Source of the DNA: Saprospiraceae bacterium
GTDB lineage: Bacteria; Bacteroidota; Bacteroidia; Chitinophagales; Saprospiraceae
NCBI GenBank assembly: GCA_028285085.1
Contig: JANQQI010000079.1
Location: 1-64,000 of the forward strand
DNA length: 64,000 nt
Direction of reading: 5' to 3'
Shown here: positions 53,589 to 62,129 of the stretch, in pieces
Position numbering within the stretch: the first letter of the stretch is position 1
Layout of the letters: each line of letters starts with the position of its first letter
Notes under the pieces: model-generated
The model's input: only the letters and a program-made list of their open reading frames with translations
The model's database searches: none
What the model was told of the DNA's origin: nothing
Translations under genes and position numbers: made by a program

Positions 53589-54149
53589 ATGACAGAAAAG
53601 AAACCTCTACTGACTCGTTCGGATATAATGGCCTTATCGGCTCTACTGATCAGTGCTATCGCCTTAATCGTTTCCATGTATGAGGCGGGCATTATGAAAG
53701 AGCAGCAAGAAATCATGATCTCACAGCAGAAAGCCTCTGTCTGGCCCTATGTGGATGGCAACATATCGTATCAATTTGGCGATCGTTTTCAAATGACCTA
53801 TTCTCTGGTCAATAAAGGCGTGGGGCCAGCCATTATTAAAAATGGGAAGTTGATGATCAATGATTCTTCTCTTGAACTTTACGATGGAGATATTAAAAAA
53901 GCACTAGCCCCCTTTTTTCCTGTAGATTCAAATATAAGATTGTCTCTTTCACTGATGGACAATAAAGTCTTATCCCCGGAAGAAGAATACCAAATTCTTT
54001 TATTGGAAACTGAACTCCCAGAATCAGATTCAGCCATGAGTTTAATCCAACGTATCGATATTAGATACGATGCATGTTTTTGTTCCATCTACAATGAATG
54101 CTGGAGTCTGGAAGAAGAGGAAGTTGGAAAAAAAATGAAGTGTGATTAA
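53589..54149 (+). CDS. Unknown membrane-anchored protein
   Basis: A 186-aa protein with one transmembrane helix near the N-terminus (IMALSALLISAIALIVSMYEAG, residues about 13-34), followed by a short coiled stretch (KEQQEIMISQQKASVWPYVDG) and a beta-rich soluble domain of about 130 residues. Four Cys lie near the C-terminus (ACFCSIYNECWS and MKCD). I do not recognise a family. It lies between the exonuclease and ftcD genes, 138 bp after the former; its neighbours give no hint of function. Confidence 0.68.
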   Translation: MTEKKPLLTRSDIMALSALLISAIALIVSMYEAGIMKEQQEIMISQQKASVWPYVDGNISYQFGDRFQMTYSLVNKGVGPAIIKNGKLMINDSSLELYDGDIKKALAPFFPVDSNIRLSLSLMDNKVLSPEEEYQILLLETELPESDSAMSLIQRIDIRYDACFCSIYNECWSLEEEEVGKKMKCD

Positions 54150-54240
54150 TAAATAATTCTCCCGCCACCATTTTCAAAAAATCACTTAATTTCACGCCTC
54201 TAAATTCACCCGTGCTCAGCACACCAAAACCATAGCCAAA

Positions 54241-55932
54241 ATGCCAAAGCAATTGATAGAGTGCGTCCCTAATTTCTCCGAAGGGCGCGACATGGACATC
54301 ATTCGACAAATCACTGATACCATTGAGAGCGTAGAGGGCGTCAAACTGCTGGATGTCGACCCCGGAAAAGCGACGAACCGAACCGTGGTAACTTTCGTTG
54401 GAGAGCCAGAGCCAGTGGTGCAAGCGGCCTTTTTGGCCATCCAAAAAGCAGCTGAGCTTATCGATATGAGCAAACACAGTGGGGAGCACCCGCGTATGGG
54501 GGCCACTGATGTTTGTCCTTTGATCCCCATCGCGAATATCAGCATGGAAGAAGTGGCGCGCTATGCACATCAATTGGGTGAAATGGCGGGCCGCGAACTA
54601 GATATTCCATTTTTTATGTACGAATCGGCGGCCACCCGCCCCGAACGCCGCAATCTGGCCAGTATTCGGGTCGGAGAGTACGAGGCGCTTCCGGATAAAA
54701 TGAATAAACCCGAGTGGAAGCCCGATTATGGCCCCGCCCGCTTCAATGCGCGCGCTGGTGCTACGGCAATCGGCGCTCGCGATTTTCTCATCGCCTACAA
54801 TGTTAATCTCAATACGACTTCCGTACGGCGCGCCAATTCGGTTGCCTTCGATGTGCGCGAGCAAGGCCGCGTGAAGCGCGAAGGAAATCCCATTACCGGG
54901 CCGATCGTGCGTGATGAAAATGGCGAAGCGGTGCGTATTCCCGGAGCCTGCAAGGCGGTAAAAGGCATTGGCTGGTTCATTGAAGAATACGGTATCGCGC
55001 AGATTTCGATGAACTTGACGGATATCAATACCACGCCTTTACATATTGCATTCGAGGAGTGTGTCAAAAGCTCGGAACGGCGTGGTTTGCGCGTCACAGG
55101 CTCGGAACTGGTCGGCTTGGTACCGCTCCGCGTCATGCTGGACGCAGGTAAATATTTCCTCAAAAAGCAGCGCCGTTCAACCGGAATTGCCGAATCGGAG
55201 ATCATTAAAATTGCCGTCAAGACTTTAGGTTTAGATGAATTAGCACCTTTTGATCCCCACAAGAAAATCATCGAATACCAGCTTGAAGCGGACCATCCCG
55301 CGCCGCTGCTCAATATGAATTTGCGAGGTTTTGCGAATGAAACGGCTTCGGAAAGTCCGGCACCCGGTGGAGGATCAATCTCCGCTTATGTAGGCGCTTT
55401 AGGGGTATCCTTAGCGACGATGGTAGCCAATTTATCCGCGCACAAGCGGGGTTGGGATGAACGTTGGGAGACCTTCTCTGAATGGGCGGACAAAGGCCAG
55501 CAGGTCAAAGATCGTTTGCTGCATTTAGTGGATGAAGACACCGAGGCCTTCAATGGTATCATGCATGCTTTTCGCTTGCCGAAAGGGAACGACGAGGAGA
55601 AAGCGGCGCGGGCGGAAGCCATTCAGGCGGCGACGCGCCATGCGATCGAAGTACCCTTTCGAGTGATGGAAGCGACGATGGATGCTTTTGAGACCATTCG
55701 TTCGATGGCTGAAATCGGTAACCCTAACTCGGTAACGGATGCTGGCGTTGGTGCGCTTTGTGCCCGCGCAGCGGTACAGGGGGCATTTTTGAACGTTAGA
55801 ATCAATTGCGGTGACCTCAAAGATCGCGGTTTTGTTGATGACATTCTTCAGCGTGGCCAACAGATGGTGGATCAGGCGGATACATGGGAAAAGGAGATCA
55901 TGGCCATCGTAAACGAGAAGATGGATAATTGA
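54241..55932 (+). CDS. ftcD: Bifunctional glutamate formimidoyltransferase / formimidoyl-THF cyclodeaminase
   Basis: A 563-aa fusion of both enzymes of the last step of histidine breakdown. The formiminotransferase half (about 1-335) shows CVPNFSEGRD, the catalytic His region SGEHPRMGATDVCPLIP and KAVKGIGWFIEEYGIAQISMNLTD. The cyclodeaminase half (about 350-563) shows SPAPGGGSISAYVGALGVSLATMVANL and NPNSVTDAGVGALCARAAVQGAFLNVRIN. It moves the formimino group of formiminoglutamate to tetrahydrofolate and then releases ammonia, giving 5,10-methenyl-THF. The length matches the fused form found in animals and many Bacteroidota. No hut genes adjoin it. Confidence 0.94.
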   Translation: MPKQLIECVPNFSEGRDMDIIRQITDTIESVEGVKLLDVDPGKATNRTVVTFVGEPEPVVQAAFLAIQKAAELIDMSKHSGEHPRMGATDVCPLIPIANISMEEVARYAHQLGEMAGRELDIPFFMYESAATRPERRNLASIRVGEYEALPDKMNKPEWKPDYGPARFNARAGATAIGARDFLIAYNVNLNTTSVRRANSVAFDVREQGRVKREGNPITGPIVRDENGEAVRIPGACKAVKGIGWFIEEYGIAQISMNLTDINTTPLHIAFEECVKSSERRGLRVTGSELVGLVPLRVMLDAGKYFLKKQRRSTGIAESEIIKIAVKTLGLDELAPFDPHKKIIEYQLEADHPAPLLNMNLRGFANETASESPAPGGGSISAYVGALGVSLATMVANLSAHKRGWDERWETFSEWADKGQQVKDRLLHLVDEDTEAFNGIMHAFRLPKGNDEEKAARAEAIQAATRHAIEVPFRVMEATMDAFETIRSMAEIGNPNSVTDAGVGALCARAAVQGAFLNVRINCGDLKDRGFVDDILQRGQQMVDQADTWEKEIMAIVNEKMDN

Positions 55933-56032
55933 TCGCTTCCTCGGGAGACTTGATTTTTAAGTTCACCTTAACGTAACTATACTGACGCTGGTACAAAAAT
56001 TGGAGTGAAGTCTTACAGCTAACTTGAGAAAA

Positions 56033-57118
56033 ATGAGTAAGACTACACTATCCTTATTCCTAGCGTGGCTAGGTATCCCTTTGATGCTGTGGGCGCAGCA
56101 CGATTTCACCTACATTTCTGACCGCAAATTCATTGCTCCGAATGATTTGATTGGCTACGATTTCCGGCCGCAGGCGATGGAAATTCAGGGAGAGGTAGAG
56201 CGTGAACTCAAGCCCGGGGAATATTCCTTCGGTATTTCTTCGAGTAACCTGTACGTTGACGGCGAAGGCATCAAAGGCGTATATAGTGTCAACAATATCA
56301 ATCCTACGGAATACGGCTATAAATTGACGCTGATGAACGCGCGGGATCCCCGGATACAAGGACACCTCAAGTTGATGCTCAACAAGCATGCGAATGTAGA
56401 AGCCATGGTTTTCAAGCGGTCAAACAAAGATCCCGAGATGATCTTTTACCAGGCTTTTATGAAGGATAAACTGTACAAAAAAGAGAAAAAGTTTTTTACG
56501 GATCGCAACGAATTCTTTTTGACCGAAAACGACACGATCTGGGGACAAAAGATATTTCCTTTTCTACGTATTCATTTAGATCAAGGTGGCGTACAGCAAC
56601 GACTGGTGATGTCAGATAGTACTTCTATTGAGTTTATTGAAAAAATTACGATAATCGAAAAGAAGAAAAAGAAACGTCGTAAAAAGAAAAAGAAAAAAGA
56701 AGAAGAGGTCGAAGATGTTGAAACGCGTGAATTGGCGGACGAAAATATCACAGAAGCTGATCCCGGCGCTTATCCTCCCGTGGAAGTCTCAGAAGATATG
56801 GAGACCGCACTAGACAGCACCGCGGTGCAACAGGAAAAGGTCAAAGTAAAAATCGTTAAAGAATACTTTGCTAAAGTCCGTAGCATTATCACCTACGAAG
56901 ATGGCACCAACCAAGATGAAACTTTTGAAATTCCCCTGAAAGGAAAACTCGGTTTGTACGAAATCCAGACAGGTGGTGACCCGAGTGTTGCACCATTTGA
57001 ATTGGAGCTGGAACCAGCCAAACGCAAAGGCGATCCGGTCGTTCTTTATTTAAATAAAGATTATAGCGTACGCGGCCTGCTTATTCGAGATAAAATTTAC
57101 CTCTTGCGGGGGATGTAG
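56033..57118 (+). CDS. Unknown exported protein with a Lys-rich low-complexity insert
   Basis: A 361-aa protein when started at the ATG at 56033 (the earlier TTG at 56024 is less likely). A signal peptide is present (MSKTTLSLFLAWLGIPLMLW, ending AQ). The body is beta-rich (RKFIAPNDLIGYDFRPQAMEI, GEYSFGISSSNLYVDGEG, GKLGLYEIQTGGDPS). Between residues about 208 and 235 there is a run of Lys/Arg broken by Glu, followed by an acidic stretch (EEEVEDVETRELADEN). It is probably an exported protein of unknown role; the charged insert looks like a flexible linker. It converges on the barrel gene at 57120 with 1 bp between stops. Confidence 0.75.
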   Translation: MSKTTLSLFLAWLGIPLMLWAQHDFTYISDRKFIAPNDLIGYDFRPQAMEIQGEVERELKPGEYSFGISSSNLYVDGEGIKGVYSVNNINPTEYGYKLTLMNARDPRIQGHLKLMLNKHANVEAMVFKRSNKDPEMIFYQAFMKDKLYKKEKKFFTDRNEFFLTENDTIWGQKIFPFLRIHLDQGGVQQRLVMSDSTSIEFIEKITIIEKKKKKRRKKKKKKEEEVEDVETRELADENITEADPGAYPPVEVSEDMETALDSTAVQQEKVKVKIVKEYFAKVRSIITYEDGTNQDETFEIPLKGKLGLYEIQTGGDPSVAPFELELEPAKRKGDPVVLYLNKDYSVRGLLIRDKIYLLRGM

Positions 57119-57119
57119 C

Positions 57120-58004
57120 TTAAAAGCTAAATCCTACTGATGTTTGAATGGTGAAATTAGTATCCTTATCCTCTCGGGAAACGTATTCGAAGTCTTCTAC
57201 TTCGGTACGTGAGATATCGTAGAAATCATTCGTAACATCCAAAAGACCAAAGTTAAAGGTAACGCCTACATACAAACCACCATTGAGATAGAAGGCGGCA
57301 CCAGCGTGTAAGCCCAAGTCCATGATGTTGTAATATTTCCCATCTTTTTCATCGTAATCCAGGTAATAGGCACCAATAGTACGTGGGATTTGAATGGTAT
57401 TCAAGCCATTAGCGATTTCCACCAACTCGGTATTGGAATCAATAGTAACATCCTGGGCGAGTTTATCGCGAAAATAGCTGTGATCCAATTCAAAGGTGGC
57501 TTCTACTTCTGGATTATTTGGAATCGCTCCGGTAAAAGTATACTCGCCAAATCCTGACGAACCAACTAGAAAATTAATATTAGCACCGGCAGAAATCTCC
57601 AGCTTTTGATTTGCAAAGCGGAAATAAGCGGTAAATGGCAACTCAATGTAGGAATTGGTAACATCAATGAAAGAAAGGCGATTACCGACGCCTAGAACAG
57701 GATCACCGTCCGCCTCGCGAAATATTTGTACACCTTCGCCATCATAACCATATTCAACGCCTCGCTGGGAGAACAGGATCTCACCTTTGATACCAAATTG
57801 GTCGGTAAATTTGTAAATCAATCCACCACCGACGTGAAATCCAGAGTTGAAATTGAAATTTTCCAAATCCCCTTGTGCGCCTTGTTCTGAAGGTCCTCTC
57901 AGGGTACCAAAGTTGAGTCCTACTCTAAAACCATACGATAATTCCTGACCGAAGACGCTCAACGTCAGACACACAAAAAATAACTGGAGTACAATGCGTT
58001 TCAT
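57120..58004 (-). CDS. PorT-like outer-membrane beta-barrel protein
   Basis: A 294-aa protein with a signal peptide (MKRIVLQLFFVCLTLSVFGQ) and a barrel pattern: YGFRVGLNFGTLRGPSEQ, FHVGGGLIYKFTDQFGIKGEILFSQRGVEYGY, YIELPFTAYFRFANQKLEISAGANINFLVG, LGLHAGAAFYLNGGLYVGVTFNFGL, and a C-terminal strand ending TIQTSVGFSF. This fits the PorT/outer-membrane beta-barrel family (PF13568-like), which is abundant in Bacteroidota. The name does not imply the T9SS PorT itself. The acetyltransferase gene lies 22 bp upstream on the same strand. Confidence 0.85.
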   Translation of the reverse strand: MKRIVLQLFFVCLTLSVFGQELSYGFRVGLNFGTLRGPSEQGAQGDLENFNFNSGFHVGGGLIYKFTDQFGIKGEILFSQRGVEYGYDGEGVQIFREADGDPVLGVGNRLSFIDVTNSYIELPFTAYFRFANQKLEISAGANINFLVGSSGFGEYTFTGAIPNNPEVEATFELDHSYFRDKLAQDVTIDSNTELVEIANGLNTIQIPRTIGAYYLDYDEKDGKYYNIMDLGLHAGAAFYLNGGLYVGVTFNFGLLDVTNDFYDISRTEVEDFEYVSREDKDTNFTIQTSVGFSF

Positions 58005-58026
58005 ATTCTTAAGTTCTTTCTTTTTG

Positions 58027-58458
58027 TTATAACAGCTTTTTCAATAAAATGCGATTCTCTTCGATATCCTCTCGCGCTTCAAGTCCAATGATTTGGAAGC
58101 CTCGGCGGAGAGCAAATAGCAACATAGCACGATGGCGATTTCTCGTTTTAAACGTTACAGAGGTATATCCCTGCTGCCTGGCCCAGTCTTCTTGCGCTTC
58201 AGCGAGTGCTCGTGCCAAGCCATAACGTCGGAAAGTGGGCAATACACCTCCCATCCAACTGTAAAAGTAACCATCTCGCTCGTATCCAACTTTAAAACCC
58301 GCAATTTGTTGCGCAATTTCAGCGATCAAAATAAGATGTGGCTGACCGGATAGCCGATTCTCGTATACTTCGGCAGCATGTGGATCGTGGAATTCAGGGA
58401 TCGCTTGACTCGCGGCTACCGCCTCGGCAATGGAACCTTGTCTAATTTGATATTTCAC
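58027..58458 (-). CDS. GNAT-family N-acetyltransferase
   Basis: A 143-aa single GNAT domain. The central strand and acetyl-CoA motif A are at about residues 75-105: FYSWMGGVLPTFRRYGLARALAEAQ, matching the V-x-P-x-x-R-x-x-G-x-A pattern. The fourth strand region is SVTFKTRNRHRAMLLFALRRGFQIIG, with the usual N/F-x-x-A-x-x-L-x-x-x-x-G-F signature. It lies 22 bp before the barrel gene and is divergent from an alpha/beta hydrolase gene. Substrate unknown. Confidence 0.88.
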   Translation of the reverse strand: MKYQIRQGSIAEAVAASQAIPEFHDPHAAEVYENRLSGQPHLILIAEIAQQIAGFKVGYERDGYFYSWMGGVLPTFRRYGLARALAEAQEDWARQQGYTSVTFKTRNRHRAMLLFALRRGFQIIGLEAREDIEENRILLKKLL

Positions 58459-58533
58459 ATTACCTCACTTTTTGGATACTTTCTGGATTGGCTATCTTGC
58501 AATGTCTTCATTCACCAATCTTGGCTTATCGCG

Positions 58534-59337
58534 ATGAAATTACAAAAAGTGCTCCGCTACCTCCTGCTGATTCTTACAATTTATTTTGTTGCCGTTGGAT
58601 TGGTTTATCTTTTTCAAAAAAAGATCATCTTCCAGGGCAAAAGGTTGGCTGCGGATCATACCTTTTCTTTTAATCAACCCTTTCAAGAGCATCACTTCAG
58701 GGCTCAAAATGGCGATCAGATACACAGCCTTTACTTTCCGACGGCGGATACGACTAAAGGCGCCGTGCTCTATCTGCACGGCAATGCGGATAATCTGGAC
58801 CGTTGGGGGAAGCATGCTCATGAATTTACTTCAAGAGGTTATGCCGTGCTCATGATCGATTATCGGAGTTACGGGAAAAGTGCAGGTGTGCCCTCCGAAT
58901 TGGCCCTTTACGAAGATGCGGAACTGGCCTACGACTGGCTTAGCGCGCGCTTTCCCGTGGAGCAAATGGTCATTTATGGCCGTTCTCTGGGAACTGGTGT
59001 CGCCAGCCATCTAGCCACTCAGCGATCAGCACGCTTGTTAGTCCTTGAAACACCTTTCAACCACATCGCTTGTCCAATTCGAGAGAAAGTACCCTGGCTG
59101 TGGTTACTCTTTGATTTTCAGCATCGTTTTCTGACTGATAGTCGCTTGGCGAAGGTGGATTACCCGGTTTGGATCTTCCAAGGCACGAAGGATAAAGTCG
59201 TGCCTATGGATTGCGCGGAGCAATTGAAACCTTTATTGAAAGATCCAGCACGCTTCGTTGTTCTAGAAAACGGCGGTCACCGAGGATTGGATACTTTTAA
59301 TTTGTACCAAGAGACCATGGACGTGCTATTCCCATAA
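58534..59337 (+). CDS. Membrane-anchored alpha/beta hydrolase
   Basis: A 267-aa protein from the ATG at 58534 (MKLQKVLRYLLLILTIYFVAVGLVYLF is an N-terminal membrane anchor). The upstream frame from 58378 overlaps the divergent acetyltransferase gene and is rejected. The fold shows the oxyanion segment YLHGNADN, the nucleophile elbow YGRSLGTG (Ser), the acid region IFQGTKDKVVP with the Asp, and the final His in ENGGHRGL. It resembles the BEM46/YfhR (ABHD13-like) serine hydrolases. Probably faces the periplasm from the inner membrane. trmB starts 42 bp downstream on the same strand. Confidence 0.88.
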   Translation: MKLQKVLRYLLLILTIYFVAVGLVYLFQKKIIFQGKRLAADHTFSFNQPFQEHHFRAQNGDQIHSLYFPTADTTKGAVLYLHGNADNLDRWGKHAHEFTSRGYAVLMIDYRSYGKSAGVPSELALYEDAELAYDWLSARFPVEQMVIYGRSLGTGVASHLATQRSARLLVLETPFNHIACPIREKVPWLWLLFDFQHRFLTDSRLAKVDYPVWIFQGTKDKVVPMDCAEQLKPLLKDPARFVVLENGGHRGLDTFNLYQETMDVLFP

Positions 59338-59379
59338 TGTTTGCGCGGCCATTTTGTGCAGAAGTTGTATTTTTGCGCC

Positions 59380-60069
59380 ATGAGCAAGCGAAATAAACTG
59401 GAAAAATTTGCGGAAATTCTCAGCTTCCCAAATGTCTACGAAAACTTCGATGCGAAGGCGCCTCAACTACTTGGACAGAACGGCGTAGAGGTCGACTTGA
59501 AAGGGCAGTGGTGTACGCAGCATTTTCAGAACGATCAGCCTTTAGTACTGGAGCTGGCCTGCGGCCGCGGGGAATATTCTCTGGGGCTGGCCGAGCGCTT
59601 CCCGGAAAAAAACTTTGTTGGGGTAGATATCAAAGGCGCGCGCATCTGGAAGGGCGCGAGCCAGGCTTTGGAGCGCAGTATGACTAATGTAGCGTTCTTG
59701 CGCACGCGCATCGAGCAGATTACCTATTTTTTCGCGCCCGGCGAGGTAAGTGAAATTTGGATCACTTTTCCTGACCCCTTCATTCGCAAAAGTAAAGCGA
59801 ACCGCCGGCTCACTTCGGCTCATTTTATCAGCCAATACCGCAAAATCCTGCAGCCCAATGGCCTGATCCACCTCAAGACGGATGCCGATAGCCTCTACGA
59901 ATTTACGCTCGAAACGCTGGCGGCAGATCCTCAGTGCCAACTGCATTATCAGGACGATGATATCTACAGTAAGCCGCTACCTATCCCCGAGCTGGAGATC
60001 AAAACCTACTACGAGCGGATGCACCTCGAAGCGGGGAAGACCATTAAGTATGTACGCTTTAGTATTTGA
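59380..60069 (+). CDS. trmB: tRNA (guanine(46)-N7)-methyltransferase
   Basis: A 229-aa protein from the ATG at 59380 (MSKRNKLEKFAEILSFPNVYEN, the usual Bacteroidota TrmB start); the earlier TTG at 59341 is not supported. The SAM-binding motif is VLELACGRGEYSLGLAERFP with GVDIKG on the next strand; the tRNA-binding and catalytic segment is ITFPDPFIRKSKANRRLT, and KTDADSLYEFTLE follows. It uses S-adenosylmethionine to make m7G46 in the variable loop of tRNAs. Confidence 0.93.
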   Translation: MSKRNKLEKFAEILSFPNVYENFDAKAPQLLGQNGVEVDLKGQWCTQHFQNDQPLVLELACGRGEYSLGLAERFPEKNFVGVDIKGARIWKGASQALERSMTNVAFLRTRIEQITYFFAPGEVSEIWITFPDPFIRKSKANRRLTSAHFISQYRKILQPNGLIHLKTDADSLYEFTLETLAADPQCQLHYQDDDIYSKPLPIPELEIKTYYERMHLEAGKTIKYVRFSI

Positions 60070-60118
60070 GGAGTTTAATCACTGTTCTTATTGTTGAGCG
60101 GAATACTAAGCCCAAGCG

Positions 60119-60760
60119 CTATATTATGGATACGATACTAGCACTTCCCTGGAAGCGATTCCTGCGATTAATCTCGGAGTAGCCGGTCACAAATCGATAG
60201 GTGGTGAAGAGCTTGCCTACGGCGCTTCGATAGCTTAACCCAATCCCCAAGGCTAATCCAAAATCAAAACGGTGTAGCTCCTTGTTAAAATCGGCTCTGA
60301 TTTTCCGATATTCTGTGTTGAACGTATTATTCAGGACATCAAAGAAGTAAATCTCTTCTCGGCTATTACCATTTAGCGCCCATGCCAGTTGAGGGCCAAG
60401 CAACGTATGTAGTTCCAGAGGGCTACCGGGGAGATTGATATTCAACCTCAGGAGTAGTGGCCATTCTAAATACGTTATGTCGATATTGGCGGTGGTGAAG
60501 GTCGTCGGGGTGGCATCGACATCAAAACCCTGCAATTGGAGCTGTCTTTGCCCGATTAGTAATTCGGTTTGCCCCTGCAAGTACTTCCCCAAAGGCACCT
60601 CAAGGGTTAAACCAAATTGATAGCTGGATTTGTAATGATCGACATCGCTAGTAGAGCGAGTTAGCTGCGCACCCATTCGGATACCAAGATAGGTTTGGGC
60701 AAGCACTGGGCTTGTTATCCAATATAGGCTGAGGATGGATAATAAAATTATGTTTTTGAT
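60119..60760 (-). CDS. Outer-membrane beta-barrel protein with a non-standard start
   Basis: The mature part (from AQTYLGIRMGAQL) is a PorT-like barrel: YQFGLTLEVPLGKYLQGQTELLIGQRQL, YLEWPLLLRLNINLPGSPLELHTLLGPQLAWAL, RFDFGLALGIGLSYRSAVG. A standard signal peptide precedes it in frame (KNIILLSILSLYWITSPVLAQ), but no ATG, GTG or TTG begins it. The only usual start is a GTG at 60704-60706, which would remove most of the signal peptide. The codon before KNIILL is ATC (60758-60760); ATT (60764-60766) and ATA are alternatives. The upstream gene's TAA (60776-60778) is in the same frame only five codons earlier, so translation may restart there by coupling. A start mutation or sequence error is also possible. 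Confidence 0.72.
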   Translation of the reverse strand: MKNIILLSILSLYWITSPVLAQTYLGIRMGAQLTRSTSDVDHYKSSYQFGLTLEVPLGKYLQGQTELLIGQRQLQLQGFDVDATPTTFTTANIDITYLEWPLLLRLNINLPGSPLELHTLLGPQLAWALNGNSREEIYFFDVLNNTFNTEYRKIRADFNKELHRFDFGLALGIGLSYRSAVGKLFTTYRFVTGYSEINRRNRFQGSASIVSII

Positions 60761-60775
60761 AGTAATGGTATTTTT

Positions 60776-62065
60776 TTAATCCTTAGGGAGTTGAATGCAC
60801 ATCACATAATAATTATCTGCCGTGTAGAGTCGTCCGCTGGTAGGATCGATCTGTATACCAGCGGAGCTAAAATAATTATCGCTAAGCTCATCATTGGGGG
60901 TAGTAAATTCCCAGACTTTGAGGCCAGTGGTAATGTCGTGGGCGAAAATTTTTCCTTGTCCCCAATCAATACCAGTATAATAGACTTTGCCATTATAATG
61001 AGTCAAGCCGGTGGGTGACGATCCACCTTCTTCGTTTTTCCAGATGACTTGCCCATTATCTGGGTTAAGTGCATAGAGATTGTCGTTGCTGGGTTTAACA
61101 ATGATTTTATTTTCGACATAGACTATGTTATCTCGATCGAGAAAGTGCTCACCATTTGTACCGGGTGTTTGCCATTGCCAGATGAGATCGCCGTTAGCGG
61201 CATTAATGCAGGATACAGTATGTGCGCCTAAAAAAAAGAGCCGACCTCCTTCGGTCAAAATAGTTGACACGCTAGAGTTGCCGGACGGTGCCACATCATC
61301 GATGCGCCAAAGGATAGAATCCGCGGACCAGTTATAGGCGTAGAGATCAATTTTGCCGTCCCCGATAGAAAAATTCCACTGCCGGTTTTGGAAAAGGATG
61401 ATTTGATCGCGATTAGGATGCCTCCAGAGTTTAGTGGATTCGATGGAAGGAAGGTAACCATTATTAGCCGTTTTAGAGATGATGAGTAAAGTATCCCAAG
61501 CTGGTGTCTGCACAGAACTAACAACTAAATGTTCGTTTTCGTAATCATTATTACTTGTGCTTTCTTGATGCGTGTGAAAAATGAATTCATTTTCTACCCA
61601 GAGTCTTGGATTTCCGTCTCCTGCAGGACGGACATCCGTCTGCCATAAAGTATTTCCATCTTCATTACTAAGTATAATAACATCTGACCAACCTCCCAGT
61701 ACGATTTGGTTATCTCCGACACCAAGTGCTGCAATAGAGCTCCCATCCAGAAGACTAGCGGTAGGATCATCCCACCCCCAAACTTTTGTACCCGATTCGA
61801 TATCCCACGCTTGAACCATATTTTCCGTTCCACGAAACATTCGAACTAAGGAATAATGGCCGTTATGCAGCGTACCATGTCTGGTCAACCCCCAGTTGAG
61901 TTCTCCGGGCACGATAGAGGTCTGCCAAAGCACCTGGTATTGATTATCCACCTCGCTACTGTCACAGTCGACGAGGCAGGCTTGGGGCGGCTCAACAATA
62001 GGGAGGAAGTCGTCGGAGTGGCAGGCAGAAAAATAAATAACTATTAGGATAGAAATGATTCTCAT
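60776..62065 (-). CDS. PQQ-like beta-propeller lipoprotein
   Basis: A 429-aa protein with a lipoprotein signal (MRIISILIVIYFSAC, Cys 15 in FSAC). The body has at least six beta-propeller blades of the PQQ/BamB-like type, each with a Trp-containing repeat: VQAWDIESGTKVWGWDD, ILSNEDGNTLWQTD, CINAANGDLIWQWQTP, ALNPDNGQVIWKNEEG, AHDITTGLKVWEFTTP. There is no quinoprotein dehydrogenase active-site signature, so this is probably a binding or scaffold protein on an outer or inner membrane leaflet rather than an enzyme. It precedes the barrel gene in the same reading frame. Confidence 0.85.
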   Translation of the reverse strand: MRIISILIVIYFSACHSDDFLPIVEPPQACLVDCDSSEVDNQYQVLWQTSIVPGELNWGLTRHGTLHNGHYSLVRMFRGTENMVQAWDIESGTKVWGWDDPTASLLDGSSIAALGVGDNQIVLGGWSDVIILSNEDGNTLWQTDVRPAGDGNPRLWVENEFIFHTHQESTSNNDYENEHLVVSSVQTPAWDTLLIISKTANNGYLPSIESTKLWRHPNRDQIILFQNRQWNFSIGDGKIDLYAYNWSADSILWRIDDVAPSGNSSVSTILTEGGRLFFLGAHTVSCINAANGDLIWQWQTPGTNGEHFLDRDNIVYVENKIIVKPSNDNLYALNPDNGQVIWKNEEGGSSPTGLTHYNGKVYYTGIDWGQGKIFAHDITTGLKVWEFTTPNDELSDNYFSSAGIQIDPTSGRLYTADNYYVMCIQLPKD

Positions 62066-62129
62066 TATTTAAACATTTGTAGTCTTACCAAAGGAAAATA
62101 AGTCGCCAAAGGAGAGTTGTTTCGTTAAT

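Noticed and set aside
60119-60706. GTG at 60704-60706 as start of the barrel protein
   Set aside because: It would leave only LAQ of a well-formed signal peptide, so a barrel could not be exported; kept only as an alternative.
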